A stretch of 64,000 nucleotides of DNA, from positions 186,001-250,000 of the forward strand of contig JAZKXT010000004.1 in NCBI GenBank assembly GCA_045611765.1, in the 5' to 3' direction. Each line of letters opens with the position of its first letter. Within the stretch, counting starts at the first letter, position 1. The position numbers and the translations under genes were made by a program. This DNA is from UMGS1649 sp045611765 (lineage in GTDB: Bacteria; Bacillota; Clostridia; TANB77; CAG-465). Below are positions 8,916 to 17,206 of the stretch, piece by piece. A model generated the notes under the pieces. The model saw only the letters and a program-made list of their open reading frames with translations. It was not told where the DNA came from and ran no database searches.

Positions 8916-8944
8916 TTGACTTTAATATAAAATTATTGTAAAAT
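8916..8944 (+). promoter_or_regulatory. Sigma-A promoter of rplM-rpsI with a structured leader
   Basis: TTGACT (8916-8921), 17-bp spacer, TAAAAT (8939-8944). About 80 bases of untranslated leader follow before rplM. It contains a possible TATACA/TGTATA pairing around TTTCCGGTAATTTTTAATCCG. Firmicutes rplM leaders can bind L13 for feedback control; whether this one does is not decidable here. Confidence 0.75.
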
Positions 8945-9035
8945 ATATGAGCGATGTTATGTATACATTGATTATTTCCGGTAATTTTTAATCCGTGTAT
9001 ATATACTAAATAAATTAATTAGGAGGAATCATTCC

Positions 9036-9470
9036 ATGAATAATAAAACACATAGCGTTAAAGCAAGTGAAATTGAAAGAAAATGGTATATTATTGATGC
9101 TGAGAACAGACCTCTAGGTAGAGTTGCAACAGAAGCAGCTAGACTTTTAAAAGGTAAACACAAACCTACATACTCTACACATATGGACTGCGGCGATCAT
9201 GTAATCATCCTTAATGCAGATAAAATTGTATTAACAGGAAACAAATTAAACAAAAAAATCTATACTACACACTCTGGTTATATTGGTGGTTTAAAAGAAG
9301 TTAAAGCCAAAGACATGATGGCCAAACATTCAGATAGAGCTATAACAATAGCAGTTAAAGGTATGTTACCTAAAAACTCTTTAGGAAGATCAATGCTTAC
9401 TAAATTAAGAGTATATAAAGGTGCCGACCACGAACAACAGGCTCAAAAACCAGAAGTTTGGGAATTTTAA
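9036..9470 (+). CDS. rplM: 50S ribosomal protein L13
   Basis: 144 residues, the standard length for bacterial uL13. Recognised by KWYIIDAENRPLGRVATEAA, RLLKGKHKPTYSTHMDCGDH and MLPKNSLGRSMLTKLRVYKG. It binds 23S rRNA early in large-subunit assembly. AGGAGG lies 9 bases before ATG 9036. First gene of the rplM-rpsI operon, 15 bp from rpsI, with its own sigma-A promoter. Confidence 0.99.
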   Translation: MNNKTHSVKASEIERKWYIIDAENRPLGRVATEAARLLKGKHKPTYSTHMDCGDHVIILNADKIVLTGNKLNKKIYTTHSGYIGGLKEVKAKDMMAKHSDRAITIAVKGMLPKNSLGRSMLTKLRVYKGADHEQQAQKPEVWEF

Positions 9471-9485
9471 TAGGAGGATAGGATT

Positions 9486-9887
9486 ATGGCAAAAACAGAA
9501 AAAACTTTTATTTATGCTACAGGGAAAAGAAAATCTGCTATAGCAAGAGTTAGAATAACTCCAGGTACAGGTAAAGTAACAATAAACAAAAAAGAGCTTA
9601 ATGAATTCTATTCTTTAGAAACATTAAAAGCAGTTGTTATGAGACCATTCACAGTTGCAAACATGATGGAAAAATATGATGTTATAGCAACAGTTAAAGG
9701 TGGCGGATTCTCAGCACAAGCTGGAGCAGTAGCTCACGGTATATCTAAAGCTTTAGCATCTATAGATTTAGATACTAGAACTTCATTAAAAAGAGCTGGT
9801 CTTCTTACTCGTGACTCAAGAGTTAAAGAAAGAAGAAAATACGGTCTTAAAAAAGCTAGAAAAGCTCCACAATTCTCTAAGAGATAA
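9486..9887 (+). CDS. rpsI: 30S ribosomal protein S9
   Basis: 133 residues. Typical uS9 features are YATGKRKSAIARVRITPGTG, VKGGGFSAQAGAVAHGISKA and the basic tail KKARKAPQFSKR, which ends in the conserved S-K-R reaching the P-site tRNA. Co-transcribed with rplM and ended by the terminator at 9903-9931. Confidence 0.99.
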   Translation: MAKTEKTFIYATGKRKSAIARVRITPGTGKVTINKKELNEFYSLETLKAVVMRPFTVANMMEKYDVIATVKGGGFSAQAGAVAHGISKALASIDLDTRTSLKRAGLLTRDSRVKERRKYGLKKARKAPQFSKR

Positions 9888-9902
9888 TATTTTAGATTTT
9901 AT

Positions 9903-9931
9903 ACAACCTCGATTTCGAGGTTGTTTGTTTT
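9903..9931 (+). terminator. Terminator of rplM-rpsI
   Basis: 9-bp stem ACAACCTCG/CGAGGTTGT with loop ATTT, followed by TTTGTTTTTT on the plus strand. Confidence 0.92.
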
Positions 9932-9947
9932 TTATGACTAAATTATC

Positions 9948-9980
9948 AACCGGGATTGCACTTATAATGCAATCCCGGTT
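9948..9980 (-). terminator. Terminator of the 10016-11299 gene
   Basis: Perfect 13-bp inverted repeat AACCGGGATTGCA/TGCAATCCCGGTT, 7-base loop. On the minus strand a short T-rich stretch (GATAATTT) follows. Confidence 0.8.
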
Positions 9981-10015
9981 AGCAATTATATCTTTAATAT
10001 TAATTTAATACAAAA

Positions 10016-11299
10016 TTATATTTCAATAACCCCATATTGTTTTTCCACTAAACCATACATTTCTTGTAAGAGTTCACCGTTTATTTGACTTCTGCTTTTT
10101 ATTTTAGGCATAATTATATGGTAATTGCTATCTACCTCTGTAGGATAGCTATCTGCCAACCCCATCGGATAATGTTCAAGTAGTCTATTAAAAATTTTTG
10201 CAAAGCGTTCTGTCTTTATCTCGCTTATTAATTCTTCCTTACCATAAGACTTATCTAAATACTTCTTTTCTCTTGCGTACATGTCTGGATGTTCTTGTTT
10301 CTTTTCATCCGTCCATCTTTCATCAAACTCTTTAATTAGTCTTTTATTTCTTTTTTCGTGAAATTCATAGTCTAAAGCATATTCACATTGTGCTTCAATT
10401 TGAGTTATCTCTTCCATATTTAAAAGATTAATAAATATGCTTAATGCAATTAAGTTTTTAGGTTCTACCTTCTCTGTACTTCCTTCACTTACCCCATCAT
10501 TTACTTTGTATTTTGCTCTATCTGTTTTTTTGCGCACATCATTTTTAGACTGTTCAGTATCTGTTGTTTGAATGGAAAATATCCTGCAAACTTTCTTACC
10601 ATCTTTTTCATATATACCATATCTTACAACAGGCAATTTATACTTAGAGCTATATCTTTTATTGTCATCGTGATAGCAGTCTTTATCATAAATTGTTATT
10701 GCCATTTCTTGTGATGCTTCATCCCAAGTTCTTGCAACTTTCTTTTGTATACAAATATAATTATTTCCAAGTATTTTAGACTGTCCTAAGCAAGTTTCTT
10801 CATCGTATTTGTCAAATGTGTTATCTTGTGCCATTTGAACTTCACGGCTTAAAAAATTTTCCGGGTCATTAAAATCTTCTGGTGCCATTCTAAGCCATAT
10901 TTGTTCCATGCAATTTGTTCGCTCATACCACGGAAAAGTCGAATTTTTTGTTCTTTTAAAATGTTGATGTATATTTTGCTCGCACAATTCTGTCAGAGCT
11001 TCAAAAAAAGCTTTATAATCTCTTATTATCATTACCGGCCTGGTATTATCTTGTTCATCATTTTTATTTAAAGCCTCTAGAGTCGCTTCTGCTTTTCTCT
11101 CCCAAAACTTTCCGCCTTTAGCTAATTCTTTTAAGATGTTGGTTATATATTGTCGCGCCTCTTCTTGTTCGAATCGTATTCTAAAACTAGTTTCCGACTC
11201 ACGGCAAAGTATATTATATAGAGTAGTTTCTATAAATTCTGTCGCAACATTTTCATACGTTGGTTTTAACTTTTCTGAAACGTTTCCAGCAAATTCCAT
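10016..11299 (-). CDS. Uncharacterised cytosolic protein (427 aa)
   Basis: I do not recognise a family. The start at 11299 (MEFAGNVSEKLKPTYENVAT) is chosen because AAGGAG lies 7 bases upstream; the upstream ATG at 11323 lacks a good site. No signal peptide or membrane segment. Charged, with many aromatic residues; the segment ENFLSREVQMAQDNTFDKYD is followed by a possible beta-rich region (ILGNNYICIQKKV, MAITIYDKDCYHDD, LPVVRYGIYEKDGKKVCRIF). A linker rich in K, D, S and E is near 260-290. It stands alone with its own terminator. Confidence 0.6.
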   Translation of the reverse strand: MEFAGNVSEKLKPTYENVATEFIETTLYNILCRESETSFRIRFEQEEARQYITNILKELAKGGKFWERKAEATLEALNKNDEQDNTRPVMIIRDYKAFFEALTELCEQNIHQHFKRTKNSTFPWYERTNCMEQIWLRMAPEDFNDPENFLSREVQMAQDNTFDKYDEETCLGQSKILGNNYICIQKKVARTWDEASQEMAITIYDKDCYHDDNKRYSSKYKLPVVRYGIYEKDGKKVCRIFSIQTTDTEQSKNDVRKKTDRAKYKVNDGVSEGSTEKVEPKNLIALSIFINLLNMEEITQIEAQCEYALDYEFHEKRNKRLIKEFDERWTDEKKQEHPDMYAREKKYLDKSYGKEELISEIKTERFAKIFNRLLEHYPMGLADSYPTEVDSNYHIIMPKIKSRSQINGELLQEMYGLVEKQYGVIEI

Positions 11300-11404
11300 A
11301 TATATCTCCTTATATAGATTCATATTTTACTGTCTTATTATACCATATAAGAAAATTTGTACATATATTTTTAACATTATTTGTATTCATATTTTATTTT
11401 TATT

Positions 11405-12091
11405 TTACATTGTATCTATAACGCCACTCTCTGCTACATTTTCTAAACCTTCGATATTATAATATGTATCCGGAATATCTCCTACTATTATAGTTTCTGC
11501 TATTGTTACTGTACTGTTGCATTCTACGCTACTACCAATAAAAGGTGCAACTACAGTGATTTTGCTTGCTATATTCATATAAATTGTATGCTTTGTTTGA
11601 TTTATGCCTTGTGATACAAAACTCGTATCAAACTCTGTTTCTATATTTCCCATAGGCAAAAGCTTTATGCTTATATCCGGTCCGTAACCCGAGAAAACAT
11701 TAAATCCTATCATACTTGTAATTGGAATTTCTACCGATACTTTATCTAGAGTGTTTAACTTTTCTTGTATCTTATATGATATTTCTGAAGACAATTTATT
11801 AAGTTCAATTATATTTGCACTTATTGCAATGATCTTACCTTGCTCATTGTACGTGATGTGCATTAAGGTTTCATATTCTACATTTTTTATAAATTCATTT
11901 ACCGTCTCCTCTGTTATTTGAACACCAATCGCTTTTGCTCTACTTTGACACGCAATTTTTATGGCAGGAGTTACACTATGTAATAAATATATAGATGAAA
12001 TTATTATTAATAATATTACTATAACAAAAAGGACAAACGATTTTTTACCATTCATTTGTCCAAATAATCTTATATAGTATTTTGGTCTCAT
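11405..12091 (-). CDS. yunB: Sporulation protein YunB
   Basis: 228 residues, with one N-terminal membrane helix (about 19-41) and an exported domain. Family features are VTPAIKIACQSRAKAIGVQI, YNEQGKIIAISANIIELNKL and the C-terminal VVAPFIGSSVECNSTVTIAE. In Bacillus subtilis yunB is transcribed under sigma-E and needed for efficient sporulation. It overlaps the sipL stop by 4 bases (ATGA), which implies translational coupling. Confidence 0.9.
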   Translation of the reverse strand: MRPKYYIRLFGQMNGKKSFVLFVIVILLIIISSIYLLHSVTPAIKIACQSRAKAIGVQITEETVNEFIKNVEYETLMHITYNEQGKIIAISANIIELNKLSSEISYKIQEKLNTLDKVSVEIPITSMIGFNVFSGYGPDISIKLLPMGNIETEFDTSFVSQGINQTKHTIYMNIASKITVVAPFIGSSVECNSTVTIAETIIVGDIPDTYYNIEGLENVAESGVIDTM

Positions 12092-13605
12092 CGTATAATT
12101 AAAAGTTTTTGACCTATATCTATTTTATTTTCATCTAATATATTATTTACATTCGCGATTTTATCTACTGTGGTTTTGTATTTTTTAGCAATGCTCCATA
12201 AGTTATCCCCTTTTTTCACAATATACATATACATGCTATCAAAATCTTCAGGATTTAAATTCTCTTGCTCTATATTTCCTATAATTGTAATTTTATCTAT
12301 ATTCTCAATTTCAGCTGATATATTTAATGTAACATTGGCTTCCACATTTCCATTTTGTACTGTTACCATTTTATTTTCTACAACAATTGTTACATCTACA
12401 TTGTCTTCATTTACCTCTTTGCCCAATGGCACTGTTGTATCTACTAACATATCATAAGTTTTAGCATCAACTATACCAGTGTCTTTGTTTTCAAAAGTAA
12501 CGTTAACTTTCAGTGGACCATCTACGTATAAATTAGAGCCACTTACTTTAGTATTTAGATGGCCTGTTCCTATGTTATATGTAAGAATTCTATTTTTATC
12601 GTCTGTAATACCTATGTTATCTTTTACATTCACCTGTTTTGTTATAGTTTCTTTGTTTTTAATAACTGCCACTTCAGATTTATCATAGTTAAGGTTGCTA
12701 TTTGTGCTATAAAAATCATTTACGTAGTCTACTTTTGTTTCTTCAAACATTGTGGCATCAGTAAGTACTTCGGCAGAAACCGTAAGCATATTATTATCTC
12801 CTAGTACAAGTTCTAAATTTCTTAATGTATATTTAATATCAAAACGATAGTTTTCAGATATGTTATCAAATTCTATCATTCCCGTAAACGGTATTATTGT
12901 AGTATATGTAAATATGTTTTCTGTATCACCAGCTTCTAAATATAACATTTCTACATTAATATCTCCTTTTACAAGTATTTTATTATAGCTCACTTTATAA
13001 TCTGTATTTGCAATGTTACTGCTTACCCTAAGTATTTCCCCAACTTTCGGGGTGTTTTCAGGAATTACAACATCCTCTTTTGCGTCTAGAACTTCTTGTT
13101 TTGTATTTATTACATTATAAAATACATCTTGTGAAGACTTTGTCTCTACATCTTCAGCATCAGTCAGTCCCTTTATAAGTTCTACATTACCAGCCTCTCT
13201 TATCACATACTTAAATACCATTTCTGTTTTTATTGATACCTTTCTTTCGTTTGGTAATGAATATATTATATTTCTAACATCCGCCATTACTCTTGCATTC
13301 ATTCCTTTTTTAGCATCGGATACATTTATTGTTTGACTAAAAGGATACGTCATACTTATCCCTCTTGTCTTATCTTTATCCATAGCCCTATAAACAATAT
13401 AATATGTTATTTCACCCGTAATTCTTACTCCAGAATCAACAACCTCCACGTTCCCTACAAAAGGAATTGCTTCAACCCCTATTATTTTCATAACGTCCGG
13501 TTTAGTATCTGGAACTAATATATCTTGTTCTATCCACGTAACCAAAGAATTCCTTGCTATAATTTTGTTTAATGACATCATTTGTTTATCTATATTTATC
13601 GCCAT
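12088..13605 (-). CDS. sipL: SipL-type spore coat morphogenesis protein (DUF3794 repeats plus LysM)
   Basis: 505 residues. The N-terminal and central regions carry DUF3794 units (about 30-120: WIEQDILVPDTKPDVMKIIG; repeats near 180-300 and 320-400). A C-terminal LysM domain (about 455-505) has YIVKKGDNLWSIAKKYKTTV and ENKIDIGQKLLIIR. The architecture matches Clostridioides difficile SipL, the functional counterpart of SpoVID, which binds SpoIVA to encase the forespore with coat. It heads a sipL-yunB operon behind a sigma-E-like promoter at 13628-13655. AGGAGG precedes ATG 13605. Confidence 0.88.
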   Translation of the reverse strand: MAINIDKQMMSLNKIIARNSLVTWIEQDILVPDTKPDVMKIIGVEAIPFVGNVEVVDSGVRITGEITYYIVYRAMDKDKTRGISMTYPFSQTINVSDAKKGMNARVMADVRNIIYSLPNERKVSIKTEMVFKYVIREAGNVELIKGLTDAEDVETKSSQDVFYNVINTKQEVLDAKEDVVIPENTPKVGEILRVSSNIANTDYKVSYNKILVKGDINVEMLYLEAGDTENIFTYTTIIPFTGMIEFDNISENYRFDIKYTLRNLELVLGDNNMLTVSAEVLTDATMFEETKVDYVNDFYSTNSNLNYDKSEVAVIKNKETITKQVNVKDNIGITDDKNRILTYNIGTGHLNTKVSGSNLYVDGPLKVNVTFENKDTGIVDAKTYDMLVDTTVPLGKEVNEDNVDVTIVVENKMVTVQNGNVEANVTLNISAEIENIDKITIIGNIEQENLNPEDFDSMYMYIVKKGDNLWSIAKKYKTTVDKIANVNNILDENKIDIGQKLLIIR

Positions 13606-13627
13606 TTTATTACCTCCTATTAATTAC

Positions 13628-13655
13628 AATATATGATTACATTAAATTAATATGA
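13628..13655 (-). promoter_or_regulatory. Putative sigma-E promoter of sipL-yunB
   Basis: On the minus strand: TCATATT (13649-13655) fits the sigma-E -35 consensus KMATATT. After 13 bp comes CATATATT (13628-13635), one mismatch from CATACAHT. Spacing is one base short of the usual 14-15. Timing agrees with the known sigma-E control of yunB and sipL relatives. Confidence 0.55.
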
Positions 13656-13792
13656 TTTGTTTTTATATCTTATGACAAACCTGTAACACATATTTAAGAA
13701 TTACATATACTGTATTATATAAAGGATAAACATTCTTTATTACGATGAACTAAAAATTATAATAAACCAAATAAAACACGTGAATCTCCGAA

Positions 13793-13820
13793 AAGAGAAG
13801 AGCATAAGCGCTCTTCTCTT
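13793..13820 (-). terminator. Hairpin at the end of lemA
   Basis: 11-bp perfect stem AAGAGAAGAGC/GCTCTTCTCTT with a 6-base loop, overlapping the lemA stop. The minus-strand T tract is short, so termination is probable rather than clear. Confidence 0.6.
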
Positions 13821-14469
13821 AAATATTTATATTTACATTTGCTCTTTCAGCATTATTAATTTCAAATAGAGATTTTTCTTTAAATCCAAACAATCCTGCT
13901 ATTATATTAGATGGGAATTTTAATCTCTTTGTATTATACTCTGTAACTTCACTATTATATATTCTTCGTGCGGCTTGAAGTTGACTTTCTATTTTAGATA
14001 AAGTCTTTTGTAATTTTAAGAATGCTTCATCCGATTTAAGTTCGGGATAACTTTCAACTATAGCTAATATTCTAGTATACCTATCATTTAAAGTTTGACT
14101 CTCAGTTATGTCTTGATCATTTCTTGCCGCATAATCATTTCTTAATTTTGCTATATTCTCCATAAGGTTTTTTTCGTGAGTAGCATACCCTTTTACCGTT
14201 TCAACCAAGTTTGGAATTAAGTCAAAACGTTGTTTTAAGTATACGTCGATTCCGCCTTGTGCCTGTTTTACTCTTTGATTTAATGATACAAATTTATTGT
14301 ATGTTGCTATAATCCACGCTATTATAAAGCCAAGTATAATTAATAATATTGCAACTGGATTTAATGTTATGTTTGGAAACATTGTTCTAACCGCAACCAA
14401 TATTGGCATCAAAAATATTAACGCAAAAATTATAAAAAATATTTTTACAAACCCATTGTTTTCATCCAT
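13819..14469 (-). CDS. lemA: LemA family protein
   Basis: 216 residues. Two N-terminal hydrophobic segments (about 7-28 and 36-57) are followed by the LemA helical domain: TYNKFVSLNQRVKQAQGGID, LKQRFDLIPNLVETVKGYAT, and the C-terminal ARRIYNSEVTEYNTKRLKFP with IIAGLFGFKEKSLFEI. LemA proteins are membrane-anchored helical bundles of unclear function. It lies 11 bp downstream of a DUF3137 gene, a common partner. The extra N-terminal helix is longer than in many LemA proteins. Confidence 0.92.
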   Translation of the reverse strand: MDENNGFVKIFFIIFALIFLMPILVAVRTMFPNITLNPVAILLIILGFIIAWIIATYNKFVSLNQRVKQAQGGIDVYLKQRFDLIPNLVETVKGYATHEKNLMENIAKLRNDYAARNDQDITESQTLNDRYTRILAIVESYPELKSDEAFLKLQKTLSKIESQLQAARRIYNSEVTEYNTKRLKFPSNIIAGLFGFKEKSLFEINNAERANVNINI

Positions 14470-14480
14470 TATTTTTCCTC

Positions 14481-15401
14481 CTAAACCTCTATTCTTGCTA
14501 CTGTGTCATATATATGACTTGCTATTCTAGTTAAAGCCTTTAAAACAAGGTAGTATTTTTCAATCTGTTTATATTCCATAGACTCTTTAAATATCCTCGG
14601 CTCAAACATAGGTCCTGTTCTAAGCCTCATATATATTGTATCGTTTAATATATTTATTTCAAATCTATATTTATATTTCTCGTATAAATCTATCATCTCA
14701 GCCATTACGTCTGCTGTTAATATTCTCATTGTAAGTATGGCATCATCGCTTTCAACATCAAATATTTTTTCAAATTCCGGCATATCCATTTTTACCTTGT
14801 TTTTATTCCAATTACTTACCCTGCCATTTGAGCGAATATATATGTTTTTTTCTAAACTTTTAGGTAACAAGAAACTTGATGTAAGCCCATAGAAAATTGT
14901 AGTATATGTAGTATCACCATCTGAATCTGTACTTTCGTCTTCCGTATGTACTTCTGCAATTGTCATAAATGTACTAACATCACCTTCTACTGTAAGCGGG
15001 GCAATGATTAAATCTTCCGAATGATATCTATCATAATGTTCCCTGTATCCAGCTTTATTATATTCATGAGAAGATATTCCAGCTCTCGCATCATATTTTG
15101 CACTACCAAAACAATTTTCTATTATTGGTCCTACAATTTTTTCTTTAAAAACTTCTCTATATGATTTTTGTCTATTTTCAGCTTTAAAATCACTTCTTTT
15201 AACACCTTTTAATGCATATATAATTATAGCAATCATACCAATTATAACAAAAAGCGGACTTATTGTACCTAACAAAAAAATTACTATTATACCAATTATA
15301 ATACCTGTTGTAGCCTTTTTCTCTTTTGCTCTCATCCTCTCTAATTCATTAAAATTTTCATTGTATAGCCTTGCATATAATTCACTAAAACTTTCTTTCA
15401 T
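14481..15401 (-). CDS. DUF3137 domain membrane protein
   Basis: 306 residues. A basic N-terminus is followed by two close membrane helices (about 32-66: GIIIGIIVIFLLGTISPLFV and onward). A large domain then has HEYNKAGYREHYDRYHSEDL, YGLTSSFLLPKSLEKNIYIR and EFEKIFDVESDDAILTMRIL, the last being typical of DUF3137. DUF3137 proteins often pair with LemA, as here, and may form a membrane complex with it; that link is inference. The gene starts 18 bp downstream of tRNA-Thr on the same strand. Confidence 0.82.
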   Translation of the reverse strand: MKESFSELYARLYNENFNELERMRAKEKKATTGIIIGIIVIFLLGTISPLFVIIGMIAIIIYALKGVKRSDFKAENRQKSYREVFKEKIVGPIIENCFGSAKYDARAGISSHEYNKAGYREHYDRYHSEDLIIAPLTVEGDVSTFMTIAEVHTEDESTDSDGDTTYTTIFYGLTSSFLLPKSLEKNIYIRSNGRVSNWNKNKVKMDMPEFEKIFDVESDDAILTMRILTADVMAEMIDLYEKYKYRFEINILNDTIYMRLRTGPMFEPRIFKESMEYKQIEKYYLVLKALTRIASHIYDTVARIEV

Positions 15402-15418
15402 ATTTACCTCTTTTATAT

Positions 15419-15494
15419 TGGAGCTTCCAACCAGAATCGAACTGGTGACCTCATCCCTACCAAGGATGCGCTCTGCCTACTGAGCTATGGAAGC
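15419..15494 (-). tRNA. tRNA-Thr (anticodon GGT)
   Basis: 76 nt including an encoded CCA. Acceptor stem GCTTCCA/TGGAAGC, D-arm TAGCTCAGTAGGCAGAGCG, anticodon stem CATCC/GGATG with loop TTGGTAG, T-arm GGTTCGATTCC type (CCAGTTCGATTCTGG). It lies alone between the DUF3137 gene and a hypothetical gene. Confidence 0.97.
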
Positions 15495-15552
15495 ATTTAT
15501 CTATATTATACCATAAGTATCTTTGTTGTAAATGTTATCTTATAAAAATATA

Positions 15553-15597
15553 ATAAAAACGAGAATAGCTAAAATTTTAGTTATTCTCGTTTTTATT
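15553..15597 (-). terminator. Terminator after the 15607-15921 gene
   Basis: Long near-perfect stem AAAACGAGAATAGCTAAAA / TTTTAGTTATTCTCGTTTT (one G-T pair), T-rich on both sides. It separates the hypothetical gene from tRNA-Thr. Confidence 0.88.
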
Positions 15598-15606
15598 ATA
15601 ATATCC

Positions 15607-15921
15607 TTACAATATAAGATTACCCCTGAAAATTTGTAAAATTTCTTCTGATAACTCTAGTAAATATAGTGTCTGCCTTTCTTCAAAATGTCCATGTTCA
15701 AAAAAGAGTCTTACAACACCCGTTTTATAAATTTGTATTCCAATTGCATCTTGTAATTTTGAAATAAGCAAATCTATTTCTGTATCAAACATTTTTGGAT
15801 ATTTTGTATAATACCGCGGACTGTTCTTTAAGAGCAACGCACATAATTCACTTTTTGAAATAGTCGTATATACACCACAATTATTAATTTGCACTGTGCC
15901 TTTCACATTATATTCCTCCAT
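15607..15921 (-). CDS. Uncharacterised small protein (104 aa)
   Basis: Not recognised. Soluble and mixed alpha/beta by eye: a beta-rich start (YNVKGTVQINNCGVYTTISK) and helices FDTEIDLLISKLQDAIGIQI and LYLLELSEEILQIFRGNLIL. No metal or catalytic motif is evident. It lies downstream of sigK (70 bp gap) and has its own terminator. An ATTCC-type ribosome site (GGAGG on the coding strand) supports ATG 15921. Confidence 0.6.
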   Translation of the reverse strand: MEEYNVKGTVQINNCGVYTTISKSELCALLLKNSPRYYTKYPKMFDTEIDLLISKLQDAIGIQIYKTGVVRLFFEHGHFEERQTLYLLELSEEILQIFRGNLIL

Positions 15922-15990
15922 TAGAAATTATTCTTTAGCCAAAACCGTTTGACATAATTATTATAACATAGTATTATTATTTTTTCAAAC

Positions 15991-16686
15991 TTATTTATCT
16001 ACCTGTATAAACTTTCCTAATTTTTTCTGTATTTTAGTTTCGATTCTAGAAACATATGACCTAGAAATGTTTAGCTGATCTGCCACCTCCTGCTGTGTTT
16101 GTTCTTCCTCTCCATTTAACCCATATCTCATTTGAATAACTTCTCTTTCTCTGTCGCTCAATTCTTCTTTTATATACTTTAACATCTCTTTTGTAACGAC
16201 TTTATTATATATATTGTCTATTGGATCTACTCCCTCGTGTTCTATAATATCTATTAGTTCCATATCGTTTCCATCTTTATCTGTTCCAATTACACTGTTC
16301 ATAGACACATCTCCACTAGTTTTTTTCGCGCTTCGCAAATGCATTAATATTTCGTTTTCTACACATCTACTGCAATATGTAGATAATTTAAAGCCTTTAT
16401 CCTCACTAAAACTATCTATTCCTTTTATGAGTCCAATTGTTCCAATGGAAATAAACTCTTCATTATCTTGACTATTCGATGCATATTTTTTAGTTATATG
16501 TGCCACTAGTCTTAAATTATGCTCTATTAATTTACGTCTTGCCTCTTTATCTCCATTAAAATATTTTTTCAAAAGATATTCTTCTTCACTTTTACTTAAC
16601 GGTTCCGGGAATAAATTATCTGAAGAAATATAGCCAAAGAGTAAAAAAACATACGATAAAATGTTAGATAACATTTCTAAAATCAT
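15991..16686 (-). CDS. sigK: RNA polymerase sporulation sigma factor SigK (pro-SigK)
   Basis: 231 residues. Region 2 has EHNLRLVAHITKKYASNSQD, FISIGTIGLIKGIDSFSEDK and STYCSRCVENEILMHLRSAK; region 4 has LSDREREVIQMRYGLNGEEE and VADQLNISRSYVSRIETKIQ, diagnostic for SigK/SigE. A hydrophobic N-terminus of about 20-25 residues (MILEMLSNILSYVFLLFGYI) matches the pro-sequence removed by SpoIVFB in Bacillus. The gene is uninterrupted: no skin-type element splits it. It drives late mother-cell genes. GAGGTG precedes ATG 16686. Confidence 0.95.
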   Translation of the reverse strand: MILEMLSNILSYVFLLFGYISSDNLFPEPLSKSEEEYLLKKYFNGDKEARRKLIEHNLRLVAHITKKYASNSQDNEEFISIGTIGLIKGIDSFSEDKGFKLSTYCSRCVENEILMHLRSAKKTSGDVSMNSVIGTDKDGNDMELIDIIEHEGVDPIDNIYNKVVTKEMLKYIKEELSDREREVIQMRYGLNGEEEQTQQEVADQLNISRSYVSRIETKIQKKLGKFIQVDK

Positions 16687-16809
16687 AAAAACACCTCGCT
16701 GTTACATTTTTATGTGTTATGCCAATATTATTGCATGTCACGCAAATCCTATTTGTTTTTTTGCATAACTTTCATGTTAATTGGGATAATATAATTAGAG
16801 GTGAAAATA

Positions 16810-17013
16810 ATGGAAAAGAAACAAGTTAAAGGCGGCCAAAAAATAAAATGCGATGTTGTAGAATGTACACACAACTGCATTAAAGATTCTACTTGCATGC
16901 TAGATGAAATTTCTGTTTGTAATTGTTCCTACGACAAAACGAAGGATCCTTTAAAAGATACTGCTTGTGCATCATACCAATATGATAATGTGCAAGAAAT
17001 AGAAAGATTTTAA
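16810..17013 (+). CDS. DUF1540 domain-containing cysteine-rich small protein
   Basis: 67 residues. The conserved cysteine pattern CDVVECTHNCIKDSTCMLDE...CNCSYDKTKDP...DTACASY fits DUF1540 (six to eight cysteines, possibly metal-binding). ATG 16810 is preferred to the in-frame GTG at 16801 because AGAGGTG lies 8 bases upstream of the ATG. A -10 like GATAAT with TTGCAT 18 bp upstream (16761-16790) could drive it. DUF1540 proteins have no settled role. It diverges from sigK. Confidence 0.82.
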   Translation: MEKKQVKGGQKIKCDVVECTHNCIKDSTCMLDEISVCNCSYDKTKDPLKDTACASYQYDNVQEIERF

Positions 17014-17035
17014 TTTTTTTGAATCTCGCGCAGGT

Positions 17036-17052
17036 TTCGACACGTTTCGACA
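17036..17052. promoter_or_regulatory. Tandem Spo0A boxes (7+3+7)
   Basis: TTCGACA at 17036-17042 and again at 17046-17052, separated by 3 bp. Reverse-complemented they read TGTCGAA ACG TGTCGAA, two perfect copies of the 0A-box core (TGNCGAA) with the 10-bp periodicity of a Spo0A dimer site. They lie in the gap between the convergent DUF1540 and tcdA genes. Confidence 0.7.
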
Positions 17053-17074
17053 GTAATGCGTGGTATTATATATG

Positions 17075-17168
17075 TGTACGGCATTTTAATATCGTACTCA
17101 AAACCTATACGGTTTTGAAATATAATTTCCACAGCAAAAGGATGAGTTCAACCCATCCTTTTTATTTT
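17075..17168 (+). ncRNA. Candidate small RNA with terminator, next to Spo0A boxes
   Basis: Downstream of a TATA-rich -10-like stretch (TATTATATATG, 17064-17074), three potential hairpins follow in order: GTACG/CGTAC (about 17076-17097), TCAAAACC/GGTTTTGA (17098-17118), and a strong terminator AAAAGGATG/CATCCTTTTT with a T tract (17137-17168). No open frame with a ribosome site fits. The terminator could alternatively serve DUF1540 upstream or, in reverse, tcdA. Existence and exact 5' end are inference. Confidence 0.45.
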
Positions 17169-17206
17169 TATATTCAATTTATTATCCTATTTTTTTATTA
17201 AACTTT

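Noticed and set aside
9811..10008. Plus-strand frame overlapping the end of rpsI
   Set aside because: It is out of frame with rpsI, runs through the terminator and has no ribosome site.
15991..16686. Possible skin-type interruption of sigK
   Set aside because: The gene is one continuous frame with the full set of sigma regions.
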